Origin: Gammaproteobacteria bacterium
GTDB taxonomy: Bacteria; Pseudomonadota; Gammaproteobacteria; GRL18
Reading direction: 5' to 3'
Assembly: GCA_027012135.1 (NCBI GenBank)
Contig: JALUZF010000299.1
Location: 1 to 46,941, forward strand
Length of the DNA stretch: 46,941 nt
Shown: piece by piece, positions 8,713-17,899 of the stretch
Numbering within the stretch: position 1 is the stretch's first letter
How the letters are laid out: every line of letters starts with the position of its first letter
The notes under the pieces: model-generated
Told to the model about the DNA's origin: nothing
The model's database searches: none
Seen by the model: the letters and a program-made list of their open reading frames with translations, nothing else
Position numbers and translations under genes: made by a program

Positions 8713-9338
8713 ACCGGCGAACCATGCTGTTTAAGCGTTGCTCTGGTTTCATCACCATTATAATAAACCTTAATTGCAGAACAACAGGCGTAAGGCACTT
8801 CTATATTATGTATGGCGGTTAGGGGCATTTCCAGAATATGAGCCAGAATCACTTTCTGCACTCCCCCGTGGATCACCAGCAGGCTGTTCTGTATGGCCTC
8901 TTCCTGAATAATTTTCTGCCAGCACTCAATAACACGCTGATTAAAATCCGCCAGCGTTTCACCTTCAGGCGGAGCATAACTTAGCGGATCAGACCAGAAA
9001 TTATGCAATGCCTGAGCTTCAGTCTGCTGGATCTCATCAATAGCCCGGCCCTCCCATTGGCCAAAATCCAGCTCCTGCAATGCAGGTTCTATGTAACAGG
9101 GTATCTGCTTTTGAGCTGAATAGTGTTGTGCAAAAGCGGCACAACGCTGTAATGATGAGCTGAACACCTGTTGAATATCCAGTGCTTCGGCAGCCTGCTG
9201 CATTTGCTGCCAGCCTTTCCGGGTCAGGGGCGTATCAGTTCTGCCACGAAAAACCGACCGGTCCTGTAGGCTGTCTGTGTCTTCTGTCCAGCCATGACGT
9301 AATAGATAAAATAATTTAGGGTTATTCTTATTATTCAC
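8709..9338 (-). CDS. cobC: Alpha-ribazole phosphatase-like histidine phosphatase
   Basis: A histidine phosphatase with RHG in YLLRHGWTED near its N-terminus and a second histidine in VIHGGVQK. Position between cobT and cobS supports alpha-ribazole-5'-phosphate phosphatase activity. The longest reading begins at a TTG at 9365, 35 bp inside cobT; I place the start at the GTG at 9338, which leaves a natural 8-bp overlap with the cobT stop. Neither start has a clear Shine-Dalgarno sequence, so it probably relies on coupling to cobT translation. Its product is about 35% longer in loops than typical small CobC proteins but keeps the core. Confidence 0.82.
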   Translation of the reverse strand: MNNKNNPKLFYLLRHGWTEDTDSLQDRSVFRGRTDTPLTRKGWQQMQQAAEALDIQQVFSSSLQRCAAFAQHYSAQKQIPCYIEPALQELDFGQWEGRAIDEIQQTEAQALHNFWSDPLSYAPPEGETLADFNQRVIECWQKIIQEEAIQNSLLVIHGGVQKVILAHILEMPLTAIHNIEVPYACCSAIKVYYNGDETRATLKQHGSPV

Positions 9339-10383
9339 TTTGATTACTGACTGATGCGCTTTCAAAGGTGGCCATTTGATTGTGTAATAAACAGGCAGAC
9401 TGGATGAGCGGCCAGACTAAAGCTGCACCGCTGGCTTCTCCAAGACGCAGATTAAAATCCAGCAAAGGCTGTGCGTCCAGTAACTGCAGCACTTTTTTAT
9501 GGCCAGCCTCATCAGACAGGTGAGAAAAAATCAGCCACTCCTGACAGGCCGGGTTAATGCGTATGGCAAATAATGCTGCTACGGTGCAGATAAAACCATC
9601 CACCAGAGAAATAATCCCCTGTTGCGCACCAGCCAGGTATGAAGCACACAGGGCAACAATTTCAAAACCGCCCAGCACCCTGAGTATTTCCTCGGCACTA
9701 CCGAGCTGGTGCTTATGCCACTCCAGTGCCTGGTTGATTACACTGATTTTATGTTTCAGACCGGCATCATCAAGTCCCGTCCCTCTTCCGGTAATCTGTT
9801 CTGGCTGTAATTTTTCCAGAGCACAGACCAGTGCTGTAGCAGTAGTGGTATTGGCAATACCCATTTCACCCGCAATTAACAGTTTTACACTTTCCTGCTT
9901 AAACTGTTCGGCTTTTTTCCTGACAAAGTCACACAGCTGTTCAAACTGGCTTTGAGACATGGCATCCTGATACAGAAAATTATCAGTGCCAGAGCCTAAA
10001 GGATAATTTATCACATTTGCTAGTGACTCCAGTTCAGTGATCAGACCGAGATTAACTATCTGCAAAGGCAGATTATACTGCCTGGCCAGCACTGAAATCG
10101 CAGCGCCGCCAGCAGAAAAATTGCGTACCATTTGTGCCGTTACCGATTGAGGAAAGGCCGATACCCCTTCCCGAGCAATGCCATGGTCAGCAGCAAAAAT
10201 TATTATCCGGGTCTGGCTGACATCCGGTGTAAGGCTTTTCTGCAGGGCACTGATCCGTACCGCAATGGATTCCAGTCTGCCCAGAGAACCTGGTGGTTTA
10301 GTCAACTGCGCCTGTCGTTGTTCCGCCCGTTGCAGATAATCTCTGTCAGGAGGGGGTATTGTCTGTTGCAGCCAGTCTATCAT
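9331..10383 (-). CDS. cobT: Nicotinate-nucleotide--dimethylbenzimidazole phosphoribosyltransferase
   Basis: A 350-residue protein with the CobT hallmarks: KPPGSLGRLE near residue 30, FAADHGIAREGVSAFPQSVT, the GEMGIANTT segment and the catalytic glutamate region near SHLSDEAGHK. It makes alpha-ribazole-5'-phosphate from nicotinate mononucleotide and a lower base, normally dimethylbenzimidazole. The start ATG overlaps the cobU stop (ATGA) and the 3' end overlaps the cobC-like gene. Length is standard (about 350). Confidence 0.96.
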   Translation of the reverse strand: MIDWLQQTIPPPDRDYLQRAEQRQAQLTKPPGSLGRLESIAVRISALQKSLTPDVSQTRIIIFAADHGIAREGVSAFPQSVTAQMVRNFSAGGAAISVLARQYNLPLQIVNLGLITELESLANVINYPLGSGTDNFLYQDAMSQSQFEQLCDFVRKKAEQFKQESVKLLIAGEMGIANTTTATALVCALEKLQPEQITGRGTGLDDAGLKHKISVINQALEWHKHQLGSAEEILRVLGGFEIVALCASYLAGAQQGIISLVDGFICTVAALFAIRINPACQEWLIFSHLSDEAGHKKVLQLLDAQPLLDFNLRLGEASGAALVWPLIQSACLLHNQMATFESASVSNQSE

Positions 10384-10919
10384 AATGATAGTACAGGAGA
10401 CTTCAAAGAGTGTTCCAGGCCGGCAATCACCAGCGTAACCCGGTCACTAATGCTTGCCAGTTCCTGATGCAGCCAGCCGGCTTCATCAACAAAGCGCCGG
10501 GTGAGCTCACCCATGGGCACCACACCCAGTCCGGTTTCATTGCTGACCAGGAAGATGCTGGCTTTATGTTCCTGAAGAACAGTTAACAGAGCCTGTTTTT
10601 GCTCAGAAAAAAGATAGGGGTCGTTATGACATAACAGATTACTTAGCCATAAAGTTAAACAGTCAATCAGAATCAGCATTTTATGCTGATTATATCGTGC
10701 CAGCACAGTTGCCAGGTAGAGCGGTTCTTCGACGATTATCCAGTGTGCCGGCCTTCTGTTTTTATGCCGGGCAATCCGCTGCTGCATTTCATCATCATCG
10801 CCCGTGGCCGTTGCAATATAAACCACTGGAATATCGCTATTATGAGAATATTCAGCAATGCGTGACTCTGCCAGCCTGCTTTTGCCGGAGCGGGCACCGC
10901 CGAGGATTAATTCAATCAC
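10380..10919 (-). CDS. cobU: Adenosylcobinamide kinase / adenosylcobinamide-phosphate guanylyltransferase
   Basis: A 179-residue P-loop enzyme. The N-terminus MIELILGGARSGKSRLAE carries the Walker A GGARSGKS. VYIATATGDDDEM and RHKNRRP match the CobU pattern, with the guanylylated histidine in this region, and FLVSNETGLGVVPMGELTRRF is the conserved C-terminal signature. It phosphorylates adenosylcobinamide and transfers GMP to it. The start is a GTG that overlaps the TGA of the upstream diguanylate cyclase gene by 4 bases. It begins the four-gene cobalamin lower-ligand set. Confidence 0.96.
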   Translation of the reverse strand: MIELILGGARSGKSRLAESRIAEYSHNSDIPVVYIATATGDDDEMQQRIARHKNRRPAHWIIVEEPLYLATVLARYNQHKMLILIDCLTLWLSNLLCHNDPYLFSEQKQALLTVLQEHKASIFLVSNETGLGVVPMGELTRRFVDEAGWLHQELASISDRVTLVIAGLEHSLKSPVLSL

Positions 10920-12856
10920 TGACTGTCCACCTGGGCAATGATGCAGCGATTACGTCCCTGTTCCTTGGCCTGATACAGAGCCTTATCTGCCCTGGAAAAT
11001 GCAGAATCCGGTGTATCATTTTCCACAAACAGACTGATACCGCATGAAATAGTTACCTTAACGTTATCACCGCGATAATGAAATTCCATTTTTTCAATAA
11101 TTCCGCGGATTTTTTCCGCGACTTTATAACCACCACCCAAAGAGGTTTCAGGCATTAAACTGACAAATTCCTCACCACCGAAACGGGCTATAAAATCCGT
11201 TTCTCTGAGATTCTTCTGCAAAACCTGGGCGACCACTTTTAATACCTTGTCACCAGCCTGATGGCCGTATCGATCATTAACCTGTTTAAAAAAGTCAATG
11301 TCCCAGACCATAATTAACAGGGTATTATGATATCGTTTCCAGCGCGCATACTCCTGCTGCATCCGCTGGTCATAAGCCATCCGGTTTGGCAATTCAGTCA
11401 GAGAATCTATTAAAGCCTTATTCTGTGATTCTAACACCTGTTTTCTTAATTCACTGCTCTGGGATTCCAGTTTTTTTAAGCGGTCCGACAGTGCTTCATT
11501 CTGCTCTTTTATTCGGGCCACACGAACATCTTCTTCAGCACGGTGCTGGTTAAGATGCGTTACAATTTTGTCCAGATGGCTCTGCACAGCATCTTCCACT
11601 TCTTCCAGAGTACTCAGTCCGGTAACAGAATCACCAATCCCTTTGACCTGATCTTTAACGACATTATCCAGTTTAACCCCACTCTGGTATGAGGCCTGAT
11701 GTTCCTCTATATTATTTTGCAGATATTGATCCACTTCTTTTAGACGACCGGTAAGACTTTTCAGAAATTTTTCAAACTCTTTCTGTTCCTGCTGAACATT
11801 ACGCCGCATCTCATGAATAAGCTCCGCAATGGCCTGCAGAGCATCGGGTAACTGCTCTGTACTGACACCATTTAAAAAATTATTTTTGAGTTCTTCAGCC
11901 TTTGCCTTAACACTATCTTCAAGAGGTAAAAATTCCAGCAGGCGGATCAACAGTTCATGATGCTGAGAAACCTCAGACATTAATTCATCGCAATCCTGTT
12001 CAACCACACCATAGCCTTTCAGAATATCTTTCAGATCATCCAGCAGGACATGAATTTCCCGGGTTGGTTTAACGGCAAAAACCTTGTCTTTAAGCTGCTC
12101 CTTAATATCCTGAGGCACATCCAGTCCATCAATAATGGATTCCAGCACGTTTTGCACCGTTGTAACCACACTGGTAAGCTGTTTCTGATCCAGTTCCTGT
12201 GAGGGTTCAGGTTCTGTCTCATGGGATCCATAAGGTTGATTATCGTCAGTTTTTTCGGAGTGTTCTGCCTGTTCTTCACGTTCCCATGTAGCATTCTGGA
12301 CAGTTTCAAATTGAGCATCATCCGCAGCTTTAGAACGTGCAAACAGACCACTCAGAAATCCTGACTTGCCCGCTGCCGATTGCTCATGATTCTGAGCATC
12401 TACAATGGCCTGCTGAATCATATGGTTTAGTAAATCACAGAACTGTTCAACTAATTCTTTCTGTTCAGGAGGATTTCTGGATTTTAGTGCTTTTATGAAC
12501 CTGGCGGCTTTTTTTTCTGCTTTACCATTAAGGTCCATACCTTCGATAATTTTTAACAGCAGACCAGTATCACCGGTCGGCCCGGATTGAAGCTGTTTAT
12601 CCAGTCTGATGACTTCTTTGGTGACATTTTCCAGAATGTTTCGAATAATCTGGTTATTCCTGCCTTTACGCAATGCCGTACGCAACTGAACCAGTTCCTT
12701 GTCCAGACTGTTACTATTGCCTTCTGCAGCCAGGCTTAAACGGGAAATTGCCTGTTTAAATACATCTTCCAGGTCATTCCACTGTTTTTCTTTCTGTTCC
12801 AGCTCATCCAGACTATTATAGTATTTCTTTTTCCACTGAGTTGCATTGTCAGTCAT
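10916..12856 (-). CDS. Coiled-coil diguanylate cyclase (GGDEF domain)
   Basis: A 646-residue protein, apparently cytoplasmic: no signal peptide or membrane helix is seen. Residues 1 to about 480 are charged and helical with long coiled-coil stretches (for example the EQNEALSDRLKKLESQ segment). The C-terminal GGDEF domain has the active-site variant GGEEF (in FIARFGGEEFVSL) preceded by RETD, an intact product-inhibition site. It is therefore likely an active c-di-GMP synthase. Its stop overlaps the cobU start, which places it first in the cobalamin cluster. The signal it senses is not evident. An intrinsic terminator separates it from dsbA upstream. Confidence 0.9.
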   Translation of the reverse strand: MTDNATQWKKKYYNSLDELEQKEKQWNDLEDVFKQAISRLSLAAEGNSNSLDKELVQLRTALRKGRNNQIIRNILENVTKEVIRLDKQLQSGPTGDTGLLLKIIEGMDLNGKAEKKAARFIKALKSRNPPEQKELVEQFCDLLNHMIQQAIVDAQNHEQSAAGKSGFLSGLFARSKAADDAQFETVQNATWEREEQAEHSEKTDDNQPYGSHETEPEPSQELDQKQLTSVVTTVQNVLESIIDGLDVPQDIKEQLKDKVFAVKPTREIHVLLDDLKDILKGYGVVEQDCDELMSEVSQHHELLIRLLEFLPLEDSVKAKAEELKNNFLNGVSTEQLPDALQAIAELIHEMRRNVQQEQKEFEKFLKSLTGRLKEVDQYLQNNIEEHQASYQSGVKLDNVVKDQVKGIGDSVTGLSTLEEVEDAVQSHLDKIVTHLNQHRAEEDVRVARIKEQNEALSDRLKKLESQSSELRKQVLESQNKALIDSLTELPNRMAYDQRMQQEYARWKRYHNTLLIMVWDIDFFKQVNDRYGHQAGDKVLKVVAQVLQKNLRETDFIARFGGEEFVSLMPETSLGGGYKVAEKIRGIIEKMEFHYRGDNVKVTISCGISLFVENDTPDSAFSRADKALYQAKEQGRNRCIIAQVDSQ

Positions 12857-12946
12857 TTTAATTCCGCCATCCCCTTTTCTCTTACCAGACTCAATATATC
12901 CAGTCTATTCACTGTATCTACTAACTATAATAGTAAAACCACAATA

Positions 12947-12982
12947 AAAAAAGGCATAAAGTCTAAACCTTATGCCTTTTTT
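12947..12982 (-). terminator. Intrinsic terminator downstream of dsbA
   Basis: AAAAAAGGCATAA pairs with TTATGCCTTTTTT around a 10-base loop. Read on the minus strand it ends in a T-run, so it closes the dsbA transcript before the diguanylate cyclase gene. The symmetric A/T runs mean it could work in both directions. Confidence 0.85.
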
Positions 12983-13010
12983 AAAGATATTCTTTTTAAT
13001 GGCTAAAAAG

Positions 13011-13631
13011 CTACTTCTGTTCTTTTTCAACTTTTTCAATCAGAAAATCCACAACCTTAAACACGTTTTCATGACCATGCGCCAGAGTACTATTAGTCCG
13101 GTATTTACCCTGCACCACTATATTGGGTACGGACTTAATGCCGTAGCTCTGGGTCATACTTTTAGCCCGGCGGGTTTTAGCTGCCACGCTAAAAGAATTT
13201 AGTGCCTGTTCCAGTTTGTCACTGCTGACACCATTAGCTTCAAACAGGGCCTTGAGATCATCAAAAGAACGAACTTTTTTACCTTTGCCGTGCATGGCAT
13301 CAAAAATCAGCGGATGCATTTTTTCCTGTACGCCCAGAACTTCTGCCGCATAGTACAGGGTAGCCAGTGCTTCCCAGTTTTTACTGAATACCGCCGGAAC
13401 ATGCACAAACTCAACCTTATCCGGTTTGGTCTTCAGCCACTTCTCAATATAAGGTTCAAAGCGATAGCAGTGCGGACAGGAATAGGAGAAAAATTCAATT
13501 ACCTGTACCTTGCCATCAGTTGGCGCCGGCTGAGCCTTAGCCAGCACCTCATAGTCAACACCTTCTTCATAGCCTGCCCAGGCCATGGTGGTAAAACCCA
13601 GTAACAGCAGCAGAGTTAAAATTTTACGCAT
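13011..13631 (-). CDS. dsbA: Thiol:disulfide interchange protein DsbA
   Basis: A 206-residue periplasmic thioredoxin-fold protein. Residues 1-19 (MRKILTLLLLLGFTTMAWA) form a signal peptide. The active site CPHC is at 52-55 in FSYSCPHC, and the cis-proline loop is visible as SVPNIVV near the C-terminus. DsbA introduces disulfides into exported proteins, and here it also stands beside the cytochrome c maturation genes, where haem-binding cysteines must be kept in the right redox state. It is 38 bp downstream of ccsA on the same strand. Length is normal. Confidence 0.95.
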   Translation of the reverse strand: MRKILTLLLLLGFTTMAWAGYEEGVDYEVLAKAQPAPTDGKVQVIEFFSYSCPHCYRFEPYIEKWLKTKPDKVEFVHVPAVFSKNWEALATLYYAAEVLGVQEKMHPLIFDAMHGKGKKVRSFDDLKALFEANGVSSDKLEQALNSFSVAAKTRRAKSMTQSYGIKSVPNIVVQGKYRTNSTLAHGHENVFKVVDFLIEKVEKEQK

Positions 13632-13669
13632 AATTTTTCCTTTTATGTCAGTTTTTCTATTATTAGGAG

Positions 13670-14851
13670 CTATAGCTCACCATAAGAATGCAAACCGGAG
13701 AGAAACATATTCACACCAATAAATGCAAACAGGGTGACAAATAAACCAATTACCGCCCACCAGGCCAGGGGACGCCCACGCCAGCCTTTAGTCAGGCGCA
13801 GATGCAGCCAGGCCGCATAATTCAGCCAGACAATTAATGCCCAGGTTTCCTTGGGATCCCACGACCAGTAACCGCCCCAGGCTTCTGCCGCCCACATAGC
13901 CCCCAGAATGGTCGCCAGGGTAAAAAAGGCAAAACCCAGAGCAATGGCCTTATACATCACATCATCAACCACATCCAGGTCGGGCAGGCGGCGAATAATC
14001 GCTCCGTCTGCTCCCCGCTTAAGCATAGAGTCCTTAATCAGATAAGCCACACCCAGCATGGCCGCCAGAGCAAAGGCACCATAACCGACAAAATTAGCCG
14101 GTACATGAATTTTCATCCAGTAACTCTGCAGGGCCGGAACCAGCGGCTGTATCTCACTGGCGCCGCGCGAGCCAAAGCCGTACCACAGCAGAAAAGCTAC
14201 CGCTGAGCTGATCGCCAGCAGTACAAAACCGCCCATATTATAGGTTTTACTCTTTCCTTCGTAATACAGATAAAGCAGGGCGGTAATAATGGAGAATAAA
14301 ATAAACACTTCGTACAGGTTGCTGACGGGGATATGCCCCACGTCCACATGGATCAGATAGGATTCACGCCAGCGCACCAGCAAACCCACCAGCCCCATGA
14401 CGGTTGCCGACCAGGTCATGGCTGAAGCGGTTTTATTAGTAAATTCCGAGCCGGTAACCAGGCCGATAAAATATGCCACCGTGGCCAGCACATACAGAGC
14501 CGACATCCACATAATGGCGGATTTACTGGAAATTAGAAATTTCAGGAAGAAGTTGCTTTCACCCAGAGCCAGATTATTGCCATAGAGTGAAATAGCAAAC
14601 AGGCTTAATAAGGCCACCGCAATGGAATAAGCCCGCACCGGTTTCCATAACCAGCCCCAGGCAATAATGGATAAACCGGTACCCAGCAAAATACCGGCTT
14701 CATAATTATCCATATGCGCAGAATACTCATTCCAGGCATAGCCGCAGCCCAGCAGCACAGTCGCAGCCCAGACCCAGTCAAACAGACTCAGCGAGCGCCA
14801 GAAGCTTTGTTTTTCAAACATATTCTGCATTTCAGAAGTGGTGGTGGACAT
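13670..14851 (-). CDS. ccsA: System II cytochrome c synthase subunit CcsA/ResC
   Basis: A 393-residue polytopic membrane protein with about eight hydrophobic helices. The tryptophan-rich haem-handling loop (WWD domain) WGGYWSWDPKETWALIVW lies at roughly residues 322-340. With ResB it exports haem and attaches it to CxxCH motifs of apocytochromes. The gene lies 24 bp after resB. Some databases call this protein CcsB. System II rather than System I maturation fits a subset of gamma- and betaproteobacteria. Confidence 0.94.
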   Translation of the reverse strand: MSTTTSEMQNMFEKQSFWRSLSLFDWVWAATVLLGCGYAWNEYSAHMDNYEAGILLGTGLSIIAWGWLWKPVRAYSIAVALLSLFAISLYGNNLALGESNFFLKFLISSKSAIMWMSALYVLATVAYFIGLVTGSEFTNKTASAMTWSATVMGLVGLLVRWRESYLIHVDVGHIPVSNLYEVFILFSIITALLYLYYEGKSKTYNMGGFVLLAISSAVAFLLWYGFGSRGASEIQPLVPALQSYWMKIHVPANFVGYGAFALAAMLGVAYLIKDSMLKRGADGAIIRRLPDLDVVDDVMYKAIALGFAFFTLATILGAMWAAEAWGGYWSWDPKETWALIVWLNYAAWLHLRLTKGWRGRPLAWWAVIGLFVTLFAFIGVNMFLSGLHSYGEL

Positions 14852-14875
14852 TATAGCTACCTGCTGCGTATTATA

Positions 14876-16966
14876 TTAATTATCTTGTTTAAATTCTCTG
14901 TCCAGTAATTCGGACAGAGCCTCAAATTCTCTGGCAAACTCTTTCTGATGACGGTCACCGCTGCCGGCCACCAGCAGTTCATTCATCTGCCCGCCTTCTA
15001 CGGGCTTAATTCTAATCCAGATCCGTTTGTGTGCCACATAAAACATCAGCACAATACCTATGACCAGAAAAATACAGCCCAAGTACACCAGATCCTTGCC
15101 CGGCGCCCGGGTGATCTGGAAACCGGAAGCCTGTTTATGCTCAAAGGACTTAATCTGTACATAAAACGGCGCGTCATAATTTGCCAGCACACCCATAGTA
15201 TTGACCAGATCATCGTAATATTGTTCCTGAGCCGGGGTAATATTATTGCCGATATCCACCCCTTCCTGCTGCAGTACTTCCAGATACACGGTTCCCAGAA
15301 TAGTATGCAGAACCTTGAAATAGGATTCTGTGACGGTCTGACGCTTTTCTTCAGGCACCTTTTTATTAATATCTTCCAGCACCTGGTCAAAGCCGCCCTT
15401 ATTAAACAGATCCGCCAGACGCAGCATAACAATCGCCATCTGCTCAACCAGCTCCGGCTTCAGTTTGCGGTCACCCGGCAGCGATAGTTCAGCGGTTTTC
15501 CTGGAAATCCGCTCCATTTCTGCATGATTATTTAACAGGGAGCGAAAGGCAAAAAAGCGTTTCAGGCTGAACTGCTCATCCACCGGAATAAACAGGTAGC
15601 GGAACGGTTCAGAAGTACTGCTGCGTACACCGCTGAGGAAAAACATCCGTCCTTCCTGCTCCGTCGGTAATACATAATTTATATATTCTTTAGCCTGGCC
15701 GGAACTGTCCCGGATACGAAAAGTGAGTGTCGGCCCCATATTTTTAAACTTGTGCCCGGTTTCTTCTGCTTTGGGATTGGGCTGAACATTACTGGCCTTA
15801 AACTCCACCAGTTCCAGTTTAACCTTACCCTGTGCAGTTTCTATGTCGCGGCTTTTGCCTACCACCTGTTTAAAGTTCTCAATATGCCGGGAGCCGTTTT
15901 CCAGTGACCAGAGCTGCAGATCCATAATGGAGCCGCCGTCATCAAAGGAGGCCTGGTAAATAGCAAAGTCCTTATAAAAAAGAGGATGATTGACTTCAAT
16001 GGTTTTACTGATTTTTTCACCGGTTTGCAGATCCTCAATCACAATATCACTTTCAAAGGATTTGGGCATACCGGATTCATAATGTTCAATACGAAAATCA
16101 TGCAGGGTCAGATTAAAGGGCAGTTCCTGCACCAGAAAACCGTTTCTCATCTGCAGAAACACAATATTGGTGGTACTGCCTTCAGGCAGACTGATACTAC
16201 CGCGAAAGGCATGGTTGTCATCCGAGCCCAGACGACTGATGGGCGGCACCTGTGAGGCCAGCAGATCCCGGGTTTCCGGTTTCAGCTGACCGGCCAGCTC
16301 CCTTAATTTAAGATTAAAATTACCGTCATACAGGGCACTTAAACAGATCAGAATAATCGCACCATGAGTAAATAGATAGCCCAGTCGATTGGCATCCCCT
16401 TTTTTGGCGGCAATGGTCAGTACACCATTATCCAGCTGCTCACGGCTGCTGTAACCGCCATTGGTCAGCTTCTGTTTTACAAAAGCCGCCGCCTGTTCCT
16501 GACTCTGACTGGTTTTCCAGAGTCTGGAACAGTGCATTAATTTCAGGGACTTTTCTGACACATTAAGACGAAACTGGCGCCATTCACGTAACATAAACGG
16601 CGCATAATGATAAATACAGACACTGGTGGACACCAGCAAAAAGCCCAGTAAAAAAACAAACCACCAGGAACTGTAGATATCAAACAGTTCCAGGGAACGG
16701 AATACTTCAAACCAGAACGGGCCAAACTTGACAATATAAGTATTGTAGGCCTGATTCTGCTGCAAAATAGTACCGATAATAGAAGCAATACCCACCACAA
16801 CAAACAGGGTAATAGCCACTTCCATAGAGCCCAGGAAACTGAACAGCACCCTGCCCAGCCCGTGTTCACCACGACTGGAGCGGTGCCGGGTCACCCGGCT
16901 GCTGGTTTCAGCCGGTTCAGTATTTTCAGCGGATTGATTACTGGAATGTTGCTTTTCCTGATTCAC
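14876..16966 (-). CDS. resB: System II cytochrome c biogenesis protein ResB (Ccs1)
   Basis: A 696-residue membrane protein. Three hydrophobic helices occur near residues 50-70, 102-122 and 195-213, followed by a large periplasmic region and a last helix near 635-655 (YLGCIFLVIGIVLMFYV). This is the ResB layout. It works with CcsA to deliver haem and reduced apocytochrome in cytochrome c maturation. It is directly upstream of ccsA. The protein is longer than Gram-positive ResB but normal for proteobacterial homologues. Confidence 0.94.
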   Translation of the reverse strand: MNQEKQHSSNQSAENTEPAETSSRVTRHRSSRGEHGLGRVLFSFLGSMEVAITLFVVVGIASIIGTILQQNQAYNTYIVKFGPFWFEVFRSLELFDIYSSWWFVFLLGFLLVSTSVCIYHYAPFMLREWRQFRLNVSEKSLKLMHCSRLWKTSQSQEQAAAFVKQKLTNGGYSSREQLDNGVLTIAAKKGDANRLGYLFTHGAIILICLSALYDGNFNLKLRELAGQLKPETRDLLASQVPPISRLGSDDNHAFRGSISLPEGSTTNIVFLQMRNGFLVQELPFNLTLHDFRIEHYESGMPKSFESDIVIEDLQTGEKISKTIEVNHPLFYKDFAIYQASFDDGGSIMDLQLWSLENGSRHIENFKQVVGKSRDIETAQGKVKLELVEFKASNVQPNPKAEETGHKFKNMGPTLTFRIRDSSGQAKEYINYVLPTEQEGRMFFLSGVRSSTSEPFRYLFIPVDEQFSLKRFFAFRSLLNNHAEMERISRKTAELSLPGDRKLKPELVEQMAIVMLRLADLFNKGGFDQVLEDINKKVPEEKRQTVTESYFKVLHTILGTVYLEVLQQEGVDIGNNITPAQEQYYDDLVNTMGVLANYDAPFYVQIKSFEHKQASGFQITRAPGKDLVYLGCIFLVIGIVLMFYVAHKRIWIRIKPVEGGQMNELLVAGSGDRHQKEFAREFEALSELLDREFKQDN

Positions 16967-17073
16967 AAATAAACTCTACTTTATCTTTCAAAAAGTTCGG
17001 CCATAATTATTCAGCACAAGTCAGAACACCGTAGACAGGCAGGGTCAAACCTGTTGAATAGACAGCTTTTGTC

Positions 17074-17103
17074 AAAAAAAAAGGGGTGGTCAAAGACCAC
17101 CCC
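17074..17103 (-). terminator. Intrinsic terminator downstream of cytochrome c4
   Basis: GGGGTGGTC pairs with GACCACCCC around an AAA loop. On the minus strand the stem is followed by nine T residues. It lies about 60 bp after the cytochrome c4 stop and separates that gene from resB. Confidence 0.93.
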
Positions 17104-17165
17104 TGATTTTATATCACTTAACAGTTAAGGCTTTGAACGCTAGAACTGCAGCTGTCGGTTTAAAT

Positions 17166-17792
17166 TTATGGATTTAAACCCTGGATATATTGTGCAACCG
17201 CTTTAATTTCCGGATCGCTCATGCGTTTGACCGCATTACGCATCATCTTGCTGGCATCATTATGACGGCCCATGGCATCATTATTCTGAGCGGCAGTACG
17301 GAAGTTCTTCAGCTGATTTTCCACGTAAGTAGCTTTCTGGCTGGACAGCTGTGGGAAACCTGCACCTGGGTTGCCGGCACCGGTAGGTCCATGACAGGCC
17401 ATACAGGCAGGCACACCAATTTCAGAAATACCACCCTTATATATCGCTTCACCGGCATCAACCAGCGCCGCATCAGCCTGGCCAGCTTTTATTTTCTGAG
17501 TCGAAAAGAAAGCAGAAATGTCCTGCATCGCCTGATCGTCCAGAGGCAGAATCATGGCATCCATAGTCGGATCCTTACGTTTGCCTGCTTTAAAATCTTT
17601 CATCTGCTTATACAGATAGGAGGCGCTTTGCCCGGCAAGATTTGGAAAATTCGGTGCAATTGAATTTCCATCCGCACCGTGACATGCAAAACAACTTGCG
17701 GCTTTAGTCTTACCCGCTTCCGCATCACCGGCGGCATGTACGACACCTGTTAAACCGGCTACCAGAGCAACAGCAATAGCAATTTTTTTCAT
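17166..17792 (-). CDS. Cytochrome c4 (di-haem)
   Basis: A 208-residue periplasmic cytochrome. I start it at the ATG at 17792, because MKKIAIAVALVAGLTGVVHA is then a proper signal peptide; an in-frame upstream ATG at 17864 would bury it. Haem motifs are CFACH at 34-38 and CMACH at 130-134, each followed by a similar domain with a later methionine, the two-fold layout of cytochrome c4. It carries electrons to terminal oxidases. Neighbours c5, engB, dsbA and ResB/CcsA form a familiar gammaproteobacterial cluster. Confidence 0.94.
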   Translation of the reverse strand: MKKIAIAVALVAGLTGVVHAAGDAEAGKTKAASCFACHGADGNSIAPNFPNLAGQSASYLYKQMKDFKAGKRKDPTMDAMILPLDDQAMQDISAFFSTQKIKAGQADAALVDAGEAIYKGGISEIGVPACMACHGPTGAGNPGAGFPQLSSQKATYVENQLKNFRTAAQNNDAMGRHNDASKMMRNAVKRMSDPEIKAVAQYIQGLNP

Positions 17793-17840
17793 GGTTTTTC
17801 CTAAATCTTGTTCTTGATAAAATGGCGATATTAAACCGGT

Positions 17841-17879
17841 AACGACTGCTTTCATTGAAAGCAACTGGAAACAGTCGTT
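17841..17879. other. Hairpin between cytochrome c5 and c4 genes
   Basis: AACGACTG (17841-17848) pairs with CAGTCGTT (17872-17879) and an inner GCTTTC-ATT-GAAAGC hairpin sits between. It lies right after the c5 stop. There is no T-run on the minus strand, so it may be an mRNA-stabilising or processing hairpin between c5 and c4 rather than a full terminator. Confidence 0.5.
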
Positions 17880-17899
17880 ATGGGCTTTTTATTGAATAT

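Noticed and set aside
12857..13010. Possible cobalamin riboswitch ahead of the cyclase-cob operon
   Set aside because: The gap is only 154 bp, is mostly occupied by the dsbA terminator, and no B12-box-like sequence was seen.
15058..15487. ORFs of 129 and 179 codons overlapping resB in other frames
   Set aside because: Out of frame with resB, whose frame is uninterrupted; composition is that of shadow translation.
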